Shown here piece after piece: positions 22,776 to 33,371 of a stretch of DNA of 64,000 bases. The stretch spans positions 384,752-448,751 of the forward strand of contig JAJVDF010000211.1 in the NCBI GenBank assembly GCA_022410635.1, in the 5' to 3' direction. The translations under genes and the position numbers were made by a program. Below the pieces are notes generated by a model, which had not been told where the DNA came from, ran no database searches, and saw only the letters and a program-made list of their open reading frames with translations. The stretch's first letter is position 1, and each line of letters opens with the position of its first letter. This stretch comes from Tretioscincus oriximinensis. Taxonomy: Eukaryota; Chordata; Lepidosauria; Squamata; Gymnophthalmidae.

Positions 22776-24900
22776 ACATAAGAACATAAGAACAGCCATA
22801 CTGGGTCAGGCCACAGCCCATCTAGTCCAGCATCAAAGGCCCACCAGATGCACCTGGGCAATTTGAACAGAGAAAAGCAAAATATGCACTTGTTCGTGAC
22901 TCCCTGCGAATGATATTTCAGGATTCCTGTTTGTTGCTCCGTCCTGGAGGAAACATCCTAATACCCATTTATACCCTTGGTGTCCATAAACCTGACTAAT
23001 CCTGTCTTGAAGCTACCAATACCACTTCAGGAAGTAAATTCCACAGGCTGATGACCCTCTGGGTGAAAAAAATACTTTCCTTTGTCTTTTCTCACTTTTC
23101 TGCTCATCAGATTTATGAGTGCATTCTTGTCCTAGTGTTGTATGATAGAGAAAATATTTTTTCTCTATTTACCCTATCCATCCCATGCATGACTTTGTAC
23201 ACTTCAATCAGATCATCTCTTAAACGTCGCCTTTCGAGGCTAAAGCCTGATTTCCTAAGGGAGGTGCTTCAGACCCTTGATCATTCTTGTTGCCCTTTTC
23301 TGTACCCTCTCTAGTTCCACAATATCCCTCTTGAGATGTGGTGACCAGAATTGAATAAAGTATTCCAAATGTGGCAAAACAACATTTACTGACTTGTTTC
23401 CAATTCCTTTCCTAATTATTCCCAACATGGAATTTGCCTTTTTTGCTGCTGCTGGATACTGGATTGGCATATTCATTGAATTGTCCACCAACACCCCAAG
23501 ATCCTTTTCTCACTCGGTCACAGAAAGCTTAGATTCCATCAGGTGGTAGGAGTAGTTGGGGTTCTTTGCCCTAATGTGCATGACCTTTCACTTGGTTAAA
23601 TTGAAGTGCATTTGCCACTTTGATGCCCACTCACCCAGTTTCAATAGATCACTATAGAGTGCCGTATAATCATTTTCAGTTTTCACTACCCTGAACAGTT
23701 TAGTGTCATCAGCGAACTTGGCTACTTCACTATTTACCTCATTTAAGAATATATTGAAAAGCAAAGGTCCCAGTACGGACCCCTGGGGTACCCCACTTTT
23801 TACCTCTTTCCACTCAGAGAATTGTCCATTTATTACTACCCTCTGTTTTCTATATTTTAGCCTGTTTCCAATCTAGGACAAAGTCTATCCTCTTATACCA
23901 TGAGTATGAAGCTTTTTTTAGGAGCCTTTGATAAGGGACTTTATCAAAAGCCTTCTGAAAATCTAGATAGAGAATATCAACTGGATCCCCTTTATCTACA
24001 TGTTTGTTAACACCCTCAAAGAATTCTAGCAAGTTAGTAAGGCATCATTTACCTTTGCAGAAGCCATGCTGAGTTTCATTCAAAAATGTGTGCTTCTACA
24101 TGTGTTTAGTAATTTTGTCCTTAATTATAGCTTCCAACACTTTACCTGGAATTGATGTTAAACTGATGGGTCTATAATTTCCAGGATCACCCTGGGATCC
24201 TTTTTTGAAGATTGGTGTTACATTAGCTACCCTCCATTCTACTGGTACTATGCCTGACCTTAAGGAAAGATTAAATACACATTTTGGTTAGACTTTCCAC
24301 AATTTCACATTTGAGTTCTTTAAGAATTCTTGGGTGAATGCCGTCTGGCCCTGGGGATTTATTAATGTTCAGCTCATTAAGGCTAACAAGGACCTCCTCC
24401 CTTGTTATCTCTATCCAATTTAATTCCTCTGGTGTTTTTCCTGAGAAGACTAAATATGTGCAGGTAAATACCCTCTGTTTTCTTCAGTGAAACATGAAGC
24501 AAAAAAATCATTTAACCTCTCTGCAATCTCCACGTCCTCCTTGATTATGCCCTTTTGTCCATTGCTATCTAGTGGTCCAACTGCTTTCCTGGTAGGATTC
24601 TTATTTCTGATGTATTTGAAAACGTCCTTATTATTTCTTTTAATATTCTTTGCAATGTGCTCCACAAAGTTTTTCTTCGCATCCCTGACTACTACCTTGC
24701 ATTTGGTTTGCCATATTTTGTGCTTTGTTCTGTTCTCCTCACTAAGATAAGACTTCCACTTCTTAAATGAGTTTCTCTTCATTCTAATGACTTCCCTTAC
24801 TGCAGAGGTAAGCCATACTGGTGACTTCTTGGACTTGGCGGAACTTGGACTTGACATGCACAGTATCATCTTCTCTGTTTCCTCTTGCTGGCTCCAATTG
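22776..24900 (-). mobile_element. CR1-type LINE, 3' two kilobases, broken ORF2
   Basis: Reading the minus strand from about 24870: SKKSPVWLTSAVREVIRMKR and the following lysine-rich linker (KNIKRNNKDVFKYIRNKN); then RT fragments near 24030-23930 (DPVDILYLDFQKAFDKVPY, the first catalytic aspartate block); then near 23490-23260 the C-terminal text LGIIRKGIGNKS and LERVQKRATRMIKGL; and finally the 3' tail with the AAGAACATAAGAACAG tip at 22776. This is the normal CR1 order. Frameshifts and stops separate the parts, so it is inactive. The 5' limit near 24900 is approximate. Confidence 0.8.
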
Positions 24901-25750
24901 GATTATGGAGGTAAAAGTGGATTCTGGTGAAATTGGTGATCACTTTTAAATTGTGGGTTTAATTTGTTGTGTTGAGAGGTCCACAGATGACAGAAACAAG
25001 GCCCACTGTATAGTCAATAGGATAGGTGAATTCTTGGAAAGCTCCCTATGCATTAGCTGACTAAGAACCACAGATAGGAACCTACAATATATTCATAAAT
25101 GCTAGTTTAAAGACTTAATGCTTGGCTATAACTGGGCTTGCTTAATGTGTTCCAAATCTTCTTTTTAGTCTTCTTTTTTCTACAGACACAACAGAGTCAC
25201 AAGGCAGAGAGTCTAGACTTTTATTTTGTTTCACATATATTTTTATTATTATTTCCATTTAATTAGCAATGCATTATTTTGTGAAGCTTATAATGAAATA
25301 ACTCTATATATTGCAGTAAATTGTCAGCATCTTGGTATTGAACAGAAAAAAAACCCAAAACAAAAGATTCTTTATTATGAGAAACAATGATAAAGATTGT
25401 AAACAATAAATATATCAATCACTAGAATTCAAGAAGATTTGTTATGATTCCTCAGAGGTCTTTCTCCCAATGGCACAGTCACATTATTTAAGTGAGAGCC
25501 CCCAGGGTGTCCACTGACTTGTGCAGAGGCTATGGTTTGAAATACATACAACAGAACCATCACCCTCATAAAAAAGCAACCAACTGTGCTCTTTGTCAGC
25601 TTCCAAACACCACAGAAATAATTATAATGTCAGCCAATGGGAAAAATCAGCCAGATTTATAGAAAGTAGGAATTAAGGTATTGAATTTTGTATTCCCTTG
25701 AGAATCTTTTCCTTTTCTTAATAACTGACTAAGCAAAGTATCATTTTTTT
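24900..25750. other. 5' flank of OR gene 3; no gene recognised
   Basis: AT-rich. No first exon or promoter could be recognised. Confidence 0.35.
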
Positions 25751-25777
25751 TAGGTCATCACCATTAGATATACAGAA
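25751..25777 (+). promoter_or_regulatory. Splice acceptor and in-frame leader of OR gene 3
   Basis: A T-run (ATTTTTTTTAG) ends at an acceptor AG at 25752-25753. GTCATCACCATTAGATATAC follows, in frame with the receptor and encoding VITIRYTE. Gene 2 has VISIRVFE at the same place. The acceptor TAG is the in-frame stop, so there is no ATG between the acceptor and the receptor frame. Confidence 0.7.
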
Positions 25778-26710
25778 ATAAGGAACCAGTCAAGCGTAAA
25801 GGAATTTATTCTGACTGGTCTAACAAGTTCCCAAGAATTACAGACAATTGTTTATTGGTTATTTGTTACCATCTATGTTACGGCCTTAGCAGGTAATATC
25901 CTTCTTGTCTTTACCATATGGAATTGCGGGAAACTTCACACTCCAATGTACTTTTTGCTTGTGAACTTGTCTGTGGTAAATGTTCTTTCCATCTCTGTAA
26001 CCACTCCTAAATTGCTTCAGAACCTATGGACACAGAAGAGAACCATTTCATTTTATGGATGCATCACACAGTTTTATCTCTTCGTATGGCTACTGGTAGC
26101 AGAACTTACCCTTCTCACATGTATGGCTTTTGATCGCTATGCTGCAATCTGCCATCCATTGAAATATACCATCATCATGAACAAAAATGTTTGTATTGGC
26201 ATGGCCATTGGCTCATGGTTTGTAAGTACAATCAATTCTGCTGTTAATACTGGACTGGTGCTGCGATTGTCATTCTGCCAATCTAATGTCATCAATCATT
26301 TCTTCTGTGACTTGCCCCCACTTTTAAAACTCTCGTGCTCTGACATCAGCCTGAATGAGACTATGGCTTTTGTATCAGATGTGGTATTTGGGGTTGGTTG
26401 CTGTGGACTGACTCTGACTTCATACTGCTTTATCCTGAGAACCATTTTCTCAATTCGTTCCACCAAAGGGAAGCAAAAAGCTTTCTCCACATGCTCCTCA
26501 CATCTCATTGTAGTCAGTTTTTATTTTTCTTCAGTCATCTACACATATGTCCGACCCAGTTCAACATATTCTCTAGAGAAAGACAAGATCATTGCCCTCC
26601 TATATTCAGTGGTAACCCCTGTAGTTAATCCCATCATTTATTCTCTGAGAAATAAAGAAGTTCACGAAGCATTTAAGACAATTAAAAAAAGAATCAGAAT
26701 TGTTCCATGA
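25778..26710 (+). CDS. Olfactory receptor gene 3, class II, OR13-like; start codon reads ATA
   Basis: Starting at the codon that aligns with the normal OR start (ATA at 25778), the frame runs 310 codons without stop or frameshift. It has every OR landmark: NQS glycosylation site (3-5), GN in TM1 (39-40), LHTPMYF (53-59), C95 and C177, MAFDRYAAIC (116-125), KAFSTCSSHL (234-243) and NPIIYSLRN (284-292). The first in-frame ATG is residue 57, at the start of TM2, and starting there would delete TM1. So either the gene lost its ATG by a single G-to-A change and is a young pseudogene, or its start codon lies in an upstream exon spliced at 25753. The otherwise perfect frame favours recent or continuing function. 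Role as for gene 1. Confidence 0.88.
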   Translation: MRNQSSVKEFILTGLTSSQELQTIVYWLFVTIYVTALAGNILLVFTIWNCGKLHTPMYFLLVNLSVVNVLSISVTTPKLLQNLWTQKRTISFYGCITQFYLFVWLLVAELTLLTCMAFDRYAAICHPLKYTIIMNKNVCIGMAIGSWFVSTINSAVNTGLVLRLSFCQSNVINHFFCDLPPLLKLSCSDISLNETMAFVSDVVFGVGCCGLTLTSYCFILRTIFSIRSTKGKQKAFSTCSSHLIVVSFYFSSVIYTYVRPSSTYSLEKDKIIALLYSVVTPVVNPIIYSLRNKEVHEAFKTIKKRIRIVP

Positions 26711-27600
26711 GCCCAAGAGCCGTCTTTCAAACACATCTTAAGTTGCAATAACGTCTGAATTTTAAGACAAATTCAGACAGTCTAGGAGTTACAGAAATCA
26801 TATCCCATAACATTTCTATCATCTCTCCTGTATTCAGACTAACTTCTTTTGTCTCCTTCCCAGCCTCCTTCTGCCTTTGCCACTCCCTGTACTCCTTCTA
26901 CCCGCTTTTCCGCCCTCTCTTCCCTCACTTTCTTCCAAGCTTCCTATGGCTGCTGCTACTTCTACCCTGCCCTGTCTTTTTTCACTCCTTCCCTCCCATG
27001 CCCATCTCCTCTGGTGCTGCTGGGCTGCTCCATCTCTTACTGTTTCTCCTTGCCTTTGCTTCTGTCCTGCTCCACCTCTTGCCCTCCATCCCACCCATCC
27101 CCAGAGCCCCTCTTGTGCTTCTGTCCTGTTTTGTATCTTGCCCACTTGTTTTGTGTACCTTGCTCTGCACTTTTTGGACACATCCCCGTGTGCCTTTTCT
27201 GTTGATGCACCTTCAACTTCAATGGTGGTCCATTCACACCAGTTCCATGGAATAAGCGCTTTCCCCCTGTGTTTTGTGGTTTTGGGGAAAGGCCACTTCC
27301 ATGATGAGGGACTCTGGGGGCAACTGCCAAGGCCCCCATGGAGATGCCACAGAGGTGTCACCCCAATGCAGATGTCCCAGGTGCTGGCATAGTGGCAGCA
27401 CACTCCTCGTCAGTAGGGTGCCGCCACCCTTCAAACAAGTGTGGATTGGGTGCAAAGCCTCAACTGCACAGGAAAGCATAAGTGGGGATGTGGCCTATAA
27501 GATTTAACTCTGCTTTTGGGGTTATTCTACTGATTTTGTGCACATTGCTCTGCAATCTATAAGTTTTAGCTCTACTTTTGGAGTTCTTTTGTTTGTGCCT
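26711..27600. other. C/T-rich, GC-richer patch with no supported gene
   Basis: From about 26840 to 27500 the plus strand is strongly C/T-rich and several overlapping ORFs open on both strands (up to 189 codons, minus 27403-26834). They are low-complexity (Ser/Pro/Leu on plus, Arg/Gly/Glu on minus) with no domain. I read this as a composition effect. Confidence 0.5.
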
Positions 27601-27870
27601 TAAGTTCTACAGAACAGGGCCTCCTGATTGTACCTCTCCCAGAGAGGTTGGGAACTGGGGATGGAACTTCTCTGCGGCAGGCCCCAAACTATGGAACTCA
27701 ATTACCATCTGTATATGCATTCAGCAAAAAAAAAAAAGTGAAGGCGCACCTCTTTAACCTGGCCTTTGGCTGAGAAAAAGCTTTTCCTTCCCTATTTTCA
27801 AGCATTTTTAAACATATTAATTTTGTTTTTTATTGTTAACCACCAATAAGTAAGTAAATAAATAAATAAT
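27600..27870 (+). mobile_element. L2-like LINE 3' end
   Basis: Plus-strand text including CTCTTTAACCTGGCC followed by an AT-rich end and TAAGTAAATAAATAAATAA looks like the C-terminus, 3' UTR and tail of an L2 element. Confidence 0.55.
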
Positions 27871-28520
27871 AATCACTTTTGCCTACCTTCTATAGAGGGA
27901 GTGGGAAAAGAGAAAATTTAGCTACTTTTCATAAATGAATTGAATGAAAACCACTAAAAATATCCTCATCTTTATTTAAATCATTTAAACTGATCTTAAA
28001 AGAAAATGTGAAACTGAAAAAAGAATAGAAAAAGAACATAAAAATAATAACACATTTTTCTATTGCAGCTTCAATTCTCTGATATCCCAGAATTGGGTCG
28101 TGCCATAGTTTGCACTGATGTAAAGAGGGCAGACTTCTCTTTATTATATAATCTGAAAAATGTTTCCATACAGACAAAATGCTAGACGAGATTTAGGTTG
28201 TGGTTACACACATGGTATTCAATAATCTTCAGGCCTGAAGTACAGGCCTCAAAAACAGAAAAAAACCCAGCATTTAACAGGGTTTTTTCCAGTCCTATTC
28301 AATAGCTGTTTGTTCTCCTTCAAACCCAATTTTAAGTCCTGTTCTTCATAAATGAGAACTGTTTAAAAAACATCTGTGACAGCAGCCAATGACAGCTGTG
28401 GATGAGTAGTATTTGCACAATACACAAGTGCTCTGAGGCTATGTCTGAGGGATGACAGTGTAATATAAAGGAAAAGTCATAATCTGGACAATGTTACAGT
28501 CTGATCAAGAACAATCAGGG
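27870..28520. other. No gene recognised
   Basis: AT-rich. No domain-bearing ORF on either strand. Confidence 0.35.
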
Positions 28521-28528
28521 CCCTAGAG

Positions 28529-29338
28529 CAGTGATGGCCAATGGTTGACACTCCAGATATTGCTGAACTACAACTCCCAGCATTCCATTTGGTTTAGCAG
28601 AGTGGGCTTGTGGTGATCACTCCATGGAACCATCCGCTAGCTTCCATGAAGTGTCCCCCACACCTTGCTTTCCTTCCATTTTCCTGCATTCTTGTCCACA
28701 ATGTTAACCCAATCCAGTTAATGTAGCTTTCAATATGATTCTTAATATTATATATCTGCTTCTGACAGGAAATCATATCTACATCCATTCATCCTCATGA
28801 ACCCCCACCTTCAGTCCTCTAAATTAGGCTGACCAGATGACCCTTTGGGGTGTGTGAAAAACCGGTTTTGGGATGCCTCCCTATTTTTGCTGAGGATAAA
28901 AAATTAAAAAAATCTTTTTTTGAAAAAAAAATTCCTCAGCAAAAACTGTGAGGCACCCCCCCCCCAAATAAAAGGGGTCATTTGGTCAGCCTACTCTGAA
29001 TGACACAGGCACATGTGGCTTTTATAACAAATAAAGAAGTAACTTTAACATATAACACAAAGGAAACTTAACTTCAAAGTTGTTTTTATTCTTTTCTTCC
29101 CTTCAGCTTAACACTGTCTCTGTCCTCTACTCAGGCCTGTGCTCCAGTTTATTTTACTTAAAGAGAGATCTCAGTATTTGATTTTNTCCTGTTTGGGTTT
29201 ATTCTTAGAAATAACATACAGCCTTTCCAGCCTTTATTAACTTTATCATTTCCAGGACTTAACAGTGCTGGGAGTGGAATGGAATGTTGGGAGTTGTGGT
29301 TCAGGAACATCTGGAGTGTCACCCATTAGCCATCACAG
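28529..29338. mobile_element. hAT-like non-autonomous element with ~58-bp terminal inverted repeats
   Basis: The left end (CAGTGATGGCCAATGG, then GACACTCCAGATATTG, ACAACTCCCAGCATTCC) matches the reverse complement of the right end (29279-29336, GTGATGGCTAATGGG, then GACACTCCAGATGTTC). This end sequence resembles an abundant reptile hAT family I know from memory. There is no transposase. A second MITE is nested inside (28825-28993). The expected 8-bp duplication is not clearly preserved. Confidence 0.75.
28825..28993. mobile_element. Nested hairpin MITE with 8-bp target duplication
   Basis: A 169-bp palindromic element: TAGGCTGACCAGATGACCC at the left and, read on the other strand, TAGGCTGACCAAATGACCCC at the right, with complementary inner arms around CTGAGG/CCTCAG. 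Flanks are CTCTAAAT (28817-28824) and CTCTGAAT (28994-29001), seven of eight identical. It lies inside the element at 28529-29338, so it inserted later. Confidence 0.8.
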
Positions 29339-29480
29339 ACTTAGAATCCCTGAGTCCTTTGGATAGAGGGCGCTATAGAAATGTAAATAAATAAAATAAA
29401 NGATTTGTTGTATTATATCCATGCAACTGACCTGCATGTAACCTGACTGTAAGTGCCATAGACAGGTGCAGTAACCACTG
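29339..29480 (+). mobile_element. L2/SINE-like 3' tail
   Basis: GGGCGCTATAGAAATGTAAA followed by TAAATAAAATAAA is the typical 3' end of an L2-mobilised repeat. Only the tail is recognisable. Confidence 0.45.
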
Positions 29481-31780
29481 TATTGCACATCTTTCTTTCC
29501 TTGGCTTCCTTTCAACCTTTCACCTTGTTTTTGAGGTCCTTTGCTACCTCAAAAAGCTCAAGACAAAGTGCTACACATTTTTCTATCCTCATAGATTTAG
29601 GTTGCATGTTGGGCTGCTGTCCAGGGTACTTCCCTCTTTCTCCCTCTGTTCTCATCCACATGGAGTTGAGCAGTAAACATGAGAGACCTAGCCCTGTACC
29701 TCCCTGCCTGGTAACATGGGCTTTTGCCATAGTGTTATCTGTCTTGATGAGCACATGTTGATTTGCTGCTCTTGCTTCGAATGCCCTCAAGGCAAGCTCA
29801 GTTGCTCTTAGCTCTTGACCTTCTGGCCTCTTCCTTCGTCCATAGGCCCTGGGCCATTTTGCCTTCACAACGAGCACCCCAACCACTTAAACTTGCATCA
29901 GTTGTGACGACACTTTCTGGGGCACTCATCGGGGACCCCCCTCCAGATTGGAGGAGATAGTCCACCAATGCAGTGTACTTCTCACCGATAGAGTTATAGT
30001 CATCCATTGGCTCGACCTTAGAGCAATCTGATCCTGCATTGGAAGTTTTTTATTAGTCAGTCCCTTTTTGTCGAGCGAAACCCCTGATTTCTTCCGGTCT
30101 GCTGTGGTGGGCAAGATGGAGCATTCGGTGGTTTTGGTTTATTCCAGCTCTGTCTTGACTGCTGCTCACAGAAAGGCCTGTAGCTTCTATTGGCTGGAAA
30201 GAAAGGCCTTGAGAACCCATATCCTCTTCTGGAAGTGGTGACAGCAGCAACACCTCCCTTTCCACAGCTAGTTCATCTGGAATTTCCTGTAAAGGTTTGA
30301 CATTTAGGGATGCTCGCATCTTTGGCAAAAGCTTGTAATAATCGCTAAAGGCAAACAGTCAAGGCATAGATGACTGTGTTTTTTCCTGGCCCATTATTTC
30401 CTCTTCCTGCTGCTCATCCTCTGAAAAAATTCCATGGAACTGTTCATGCGGGAACTCGTTGTTCATTTCCTCATCTGGAATAGCGTGAAGGTCAGATCGG
30501 AGTGGGCTATCCTGCTTGGAGTCCAGATTGGCGCTCCTTGCTGATGAGCCTGTAGGAGACAATTCCCTAGTTTCACGTTCCATGGCATTGGCACGTAGCC
30601 TGGCTTGGGAATTACCCCCATATCCCCCTTGGTCTTCTTAGGGTTAACTGAGGGCTTTGAGGAGTTTGCCATAGGCACTGCCTTGTCAGCGTTTTGCTTG
30701 CCTGCTGCTGTCTCTGATGTCTTTGAGGAGCTTGATTTTTTATCCTTATTGGACTTCTCCTTGTCTTTATCTGATGATGAGGTGGTTTTTTATTTAGATG
30801 TCTTCGCCTTATTTTTCTTATTTTTGGAGTCAAATTTATTCTTCTTTGAGCTAGGTGAATAACTTTCCTTGTCATTAGAGTGAACTCTTTGGTGCCTTTT
30901 AGGTGTTCTGCCCTACTCCAGCCCAGAGGATTCCTTCGATGAGCTGTCAAAGAGTGAGGAGAGACTAGCTATAATCTCCGACAGCATCTGACGGAGTTCT
31001 GAGACAAATCCATAGGCGCTGCTTGACCAGGATTAGCACCCATAGCTGAAATGTCTCCCTGCGCTGCTGCTTCTGTTGATGTAGCTGTGGTAGATCGCTC
31101 CATCTCGGGAGGCTGAATGTTTTTAAAAGCAGTCCTGGTGTCTTTGGCAGATGGCTGTTTGTTCTTTCCTTCAGCGCACTGTAGCATAGCAGTAGGATCT
31201 CCCTGCTTATGCCACTCACTCAGGCATGCCACCTTCAACTGTCGGGCTTCTTTTGCGCCTGCGTTAACAGCTATTTGACCTAACGTTTTGCNTGTGTCAA
31301 CCACAGGATTCCCTGTACCCGTGTCCTGTGCTGATGCTGGGTTAACGGCAGTGTCTGGGGGAACGGTCAGTTTGTCCTCTGAGCTCTGCACACAACCAGC
31401 CCCGCCCACACAGTAGGTTGCTTGCTGAGTTGGGGCCGATGGTTGCTTATGGTTGGGCCCTGAATTGGGGGGCTTCAGTCCACTCAGCCGATGGCACCGG
31501 TCGTAACAACCTCAGACTTGGTTCCCCAACAAGGGTCAGGATTGGCGTTATTTTCTGCAGAGGTGATGTTGTTCTCTGCTCCACCCTTATTAGTTTCTGC
31601 ACCATTTTTTAAAATGACTGTGTTTCCTCTCTTGTCGGAGGTGCGGCCAAGAAAGCCCAAGGGCAAGTCAGTTCACCCTTCCCGATCCTCCTCGTCCGTG
31701 GGGGGTTATCAGACACACAGGACCGATCCTGCTCGGAAGGGTCCCTGGTCTGTTTTTCAATTACTGAGGTCGTGTAGTCC
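29480..31780 (-). mobile_element. DIRS/Ngaro-type retroelement remnant: gag-like region and RNase H
   Basis: Minus strand. From about 31409 to 30053, several frames encode a hydrophilic gag-like product without known domain, including acidic segments around 30580-30360. From 30007 to 29512 lies an RNase H: VVTTDASLSGWGA, then ELRATELALRAFEA and HVLIKTDNTMAKAHVTRQGG. These carry the D, E and D expected of the active site. The SGWGA and RQGGT text is typical of tyrosine-recombinase retrotransposons. I find no reverse transcriptase palm between gag and RNase H and no recombinase after it, so the copy is internally deleted. At least one frameshift (near 29880) splits the RNase H. Confidence 0.65.
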
Positions 31781-31879
31781 ATAAATCATTAGACATGAAT
31801 CTTATGTAAATTAATACTATTCCACTTGCTGTTATCGACTTTCCTGCAAAAAAGCGACAGAAAGGACTGGGGACCTCCT

Positions 31880-32670
31880 GTCGGGGTGGGTGGGTTTGAA
31901 CCCTGGGAGGTTCTGTGGCNTCCTCCATTTTAGAGGTTTGTGTTTCTTTTATTTACTTATTAGATATCCCAGAGGCNGGGGGGTAGAGCAGGCCTGGGGC
32001 AGGGGCGTGGCTTCCTGGTTCCCTGTTTGGGAGGGGGTATGGCTGGCGGAGCCAGCCAATGGGGCCTCGAGTAGCCAGCTGGTGAGCGGATAAAAGGGAA
32101 GCTGACCAGGGCTTGAGGCCTTTCTGTCGGGGACTTGTGGTGTAGCAAGTTGACAGAGGGGTCCGCTTCTGATCTGCCTCAGAGGGAGGGGGTGGAAGTG
32201 TATGGTGGCCTGGAGGAGTCAAAGCTGAGGCTTGACTTGGGGCTGGAACAAATAAAGTGACACAGGGCCTGTCTCTTGAAGGATCTGGAAACTAATGTTG
32301 CACTTGCTTGGTGTGTGTGTGCTTGAGTCAGGCTTACTTGATAAAAGCCGAAGCTTTATTATCCTAATCTTTCTTCTATTCCTTGTTTGTAAATAATAAA
32401 CTTGTTATTTGTTTCATTTCAAACATCTCTCTCTTTCTTCTGTAACCACAAAATTAAGCACGCTACTGGTGGGGGCTGTGAAAAAAGCCCTCATCCTGAG
32501 GTAAACACTGAGGCCTTGTGTAGGCCGGAGGATAGTACTGTTGCTCCAAGCAGTCGTGGGTGCTGGCTTGGGCAACAGGGTGGATATTGTGGCACCCCTG
32601 ACTGTGAGGGTCATCGAATAGTAGGGTCCTCAGGTAGGGGTCGCCACAGGTTCCATCCTGTTGCTTTCCT
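31880..32670 (+). repeat. LTR-like repeat copy 1 with CCAAT, TATA and AATAAA
   Basis: A GC-rich block homologous to 47560-48400. It contains GCCAGCCAAT (CCAAT at 32056-32060), GATAAAAGG 33 bp further (32089), a following GACCAGGGCTTGAGGCC, and AATAAA at 32395-32400. It ends with a shared CAGTCGTGGGTGCTGGCTT segment. The layout is that of an RNA polymerase II promoter followed by a polyadenylation site, as in an LTR. No coding region is attached to it in this orientation. Confidence 0.65.
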
Positions 32671-33357
32671 GCAGGGGGTTTGGACAGATTAACCCATTGT
32701 ACTTGGCATCCCTTCCCGGATTCCATCTTCTGTGAACGTCAGGTCAAAAATGTGAAGTGGGAAGTGCTGAATCATATTCCGTTTGCAATACGTTCCTTTA
32801 TTTCTGTTTCTCTAAATCCCCTGCCTTCAAAGTGCTGCGCTGGAGGAACACTGGGCATGTGGGACACGAGGTCTGGGCCCTGCTCCTCACAAATGTTTGT
32901 GTCAGCAAGGCTGTTGCCCGATTGGCTGCTGCTCCTACTCCAGCAACGCTGAAAGCTGAGTGATATTCGTGACCAGGCTGCAGCGCTGTAACCTGCATGT
33001 TTGCTTTTCCTCTGCAAGCGCTTGTTTCTTGTCACACGTAAATGAGTTGGACGGAAGGAAAAGTTCCTTCCGTGCTTTTCAAGGACGATAAAAAAACTTT
33101 TCTAGCCTTGGTTGTTTCTGGTGTTTGCTGCTGTGGCTACCCAAATTACACTGCAAGTAAGGGCTGGATGCTTTGTTTTTCCTTAACACTAAACACACAC
33201 ACACACCCCAACAAAAACTGGGGCGACAGGTTTGAATGCTATAGGGTGATAGGACCTGGAGAGGTCTGGATACAAATAAGGGGGCTGTCTGGTGCTGACA
33301 AGCTGAAGATGAGAAAAGAATAAAAGTAACTTGAAGTTNAGCTTCCTATATGTTGCA
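32671..33357. other. No gene recognised
   Basis: Mixed-composition sequence with short ORFs on both strands but no domain. A CA run lies at 33192-33206. Confidence 0.4.
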
Positions 33358-33371
33358 TGTTAAAATAAAGT

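Noticed and set aside
24487..24750. Plus-strand 87-codon ORF rich in Phe and Leu
   Set aside because: Antisense of the lysine-rich CR1 ORF2 linker.
26834..27403. Minus-strand ORF of 189 codons with overlapping plus-strand ORFs of up to 171 codons
   Set aside because: Low-complexity translations on both strands of a C/T-rich patch. No domain, no codon-usage asymmetry visible.
30612..30950. Lys/Arg-rich 112-codon minus ORF
   Set aside because: Overlapping frame within the gag-like region of the DIRS-like element. Composition effect.
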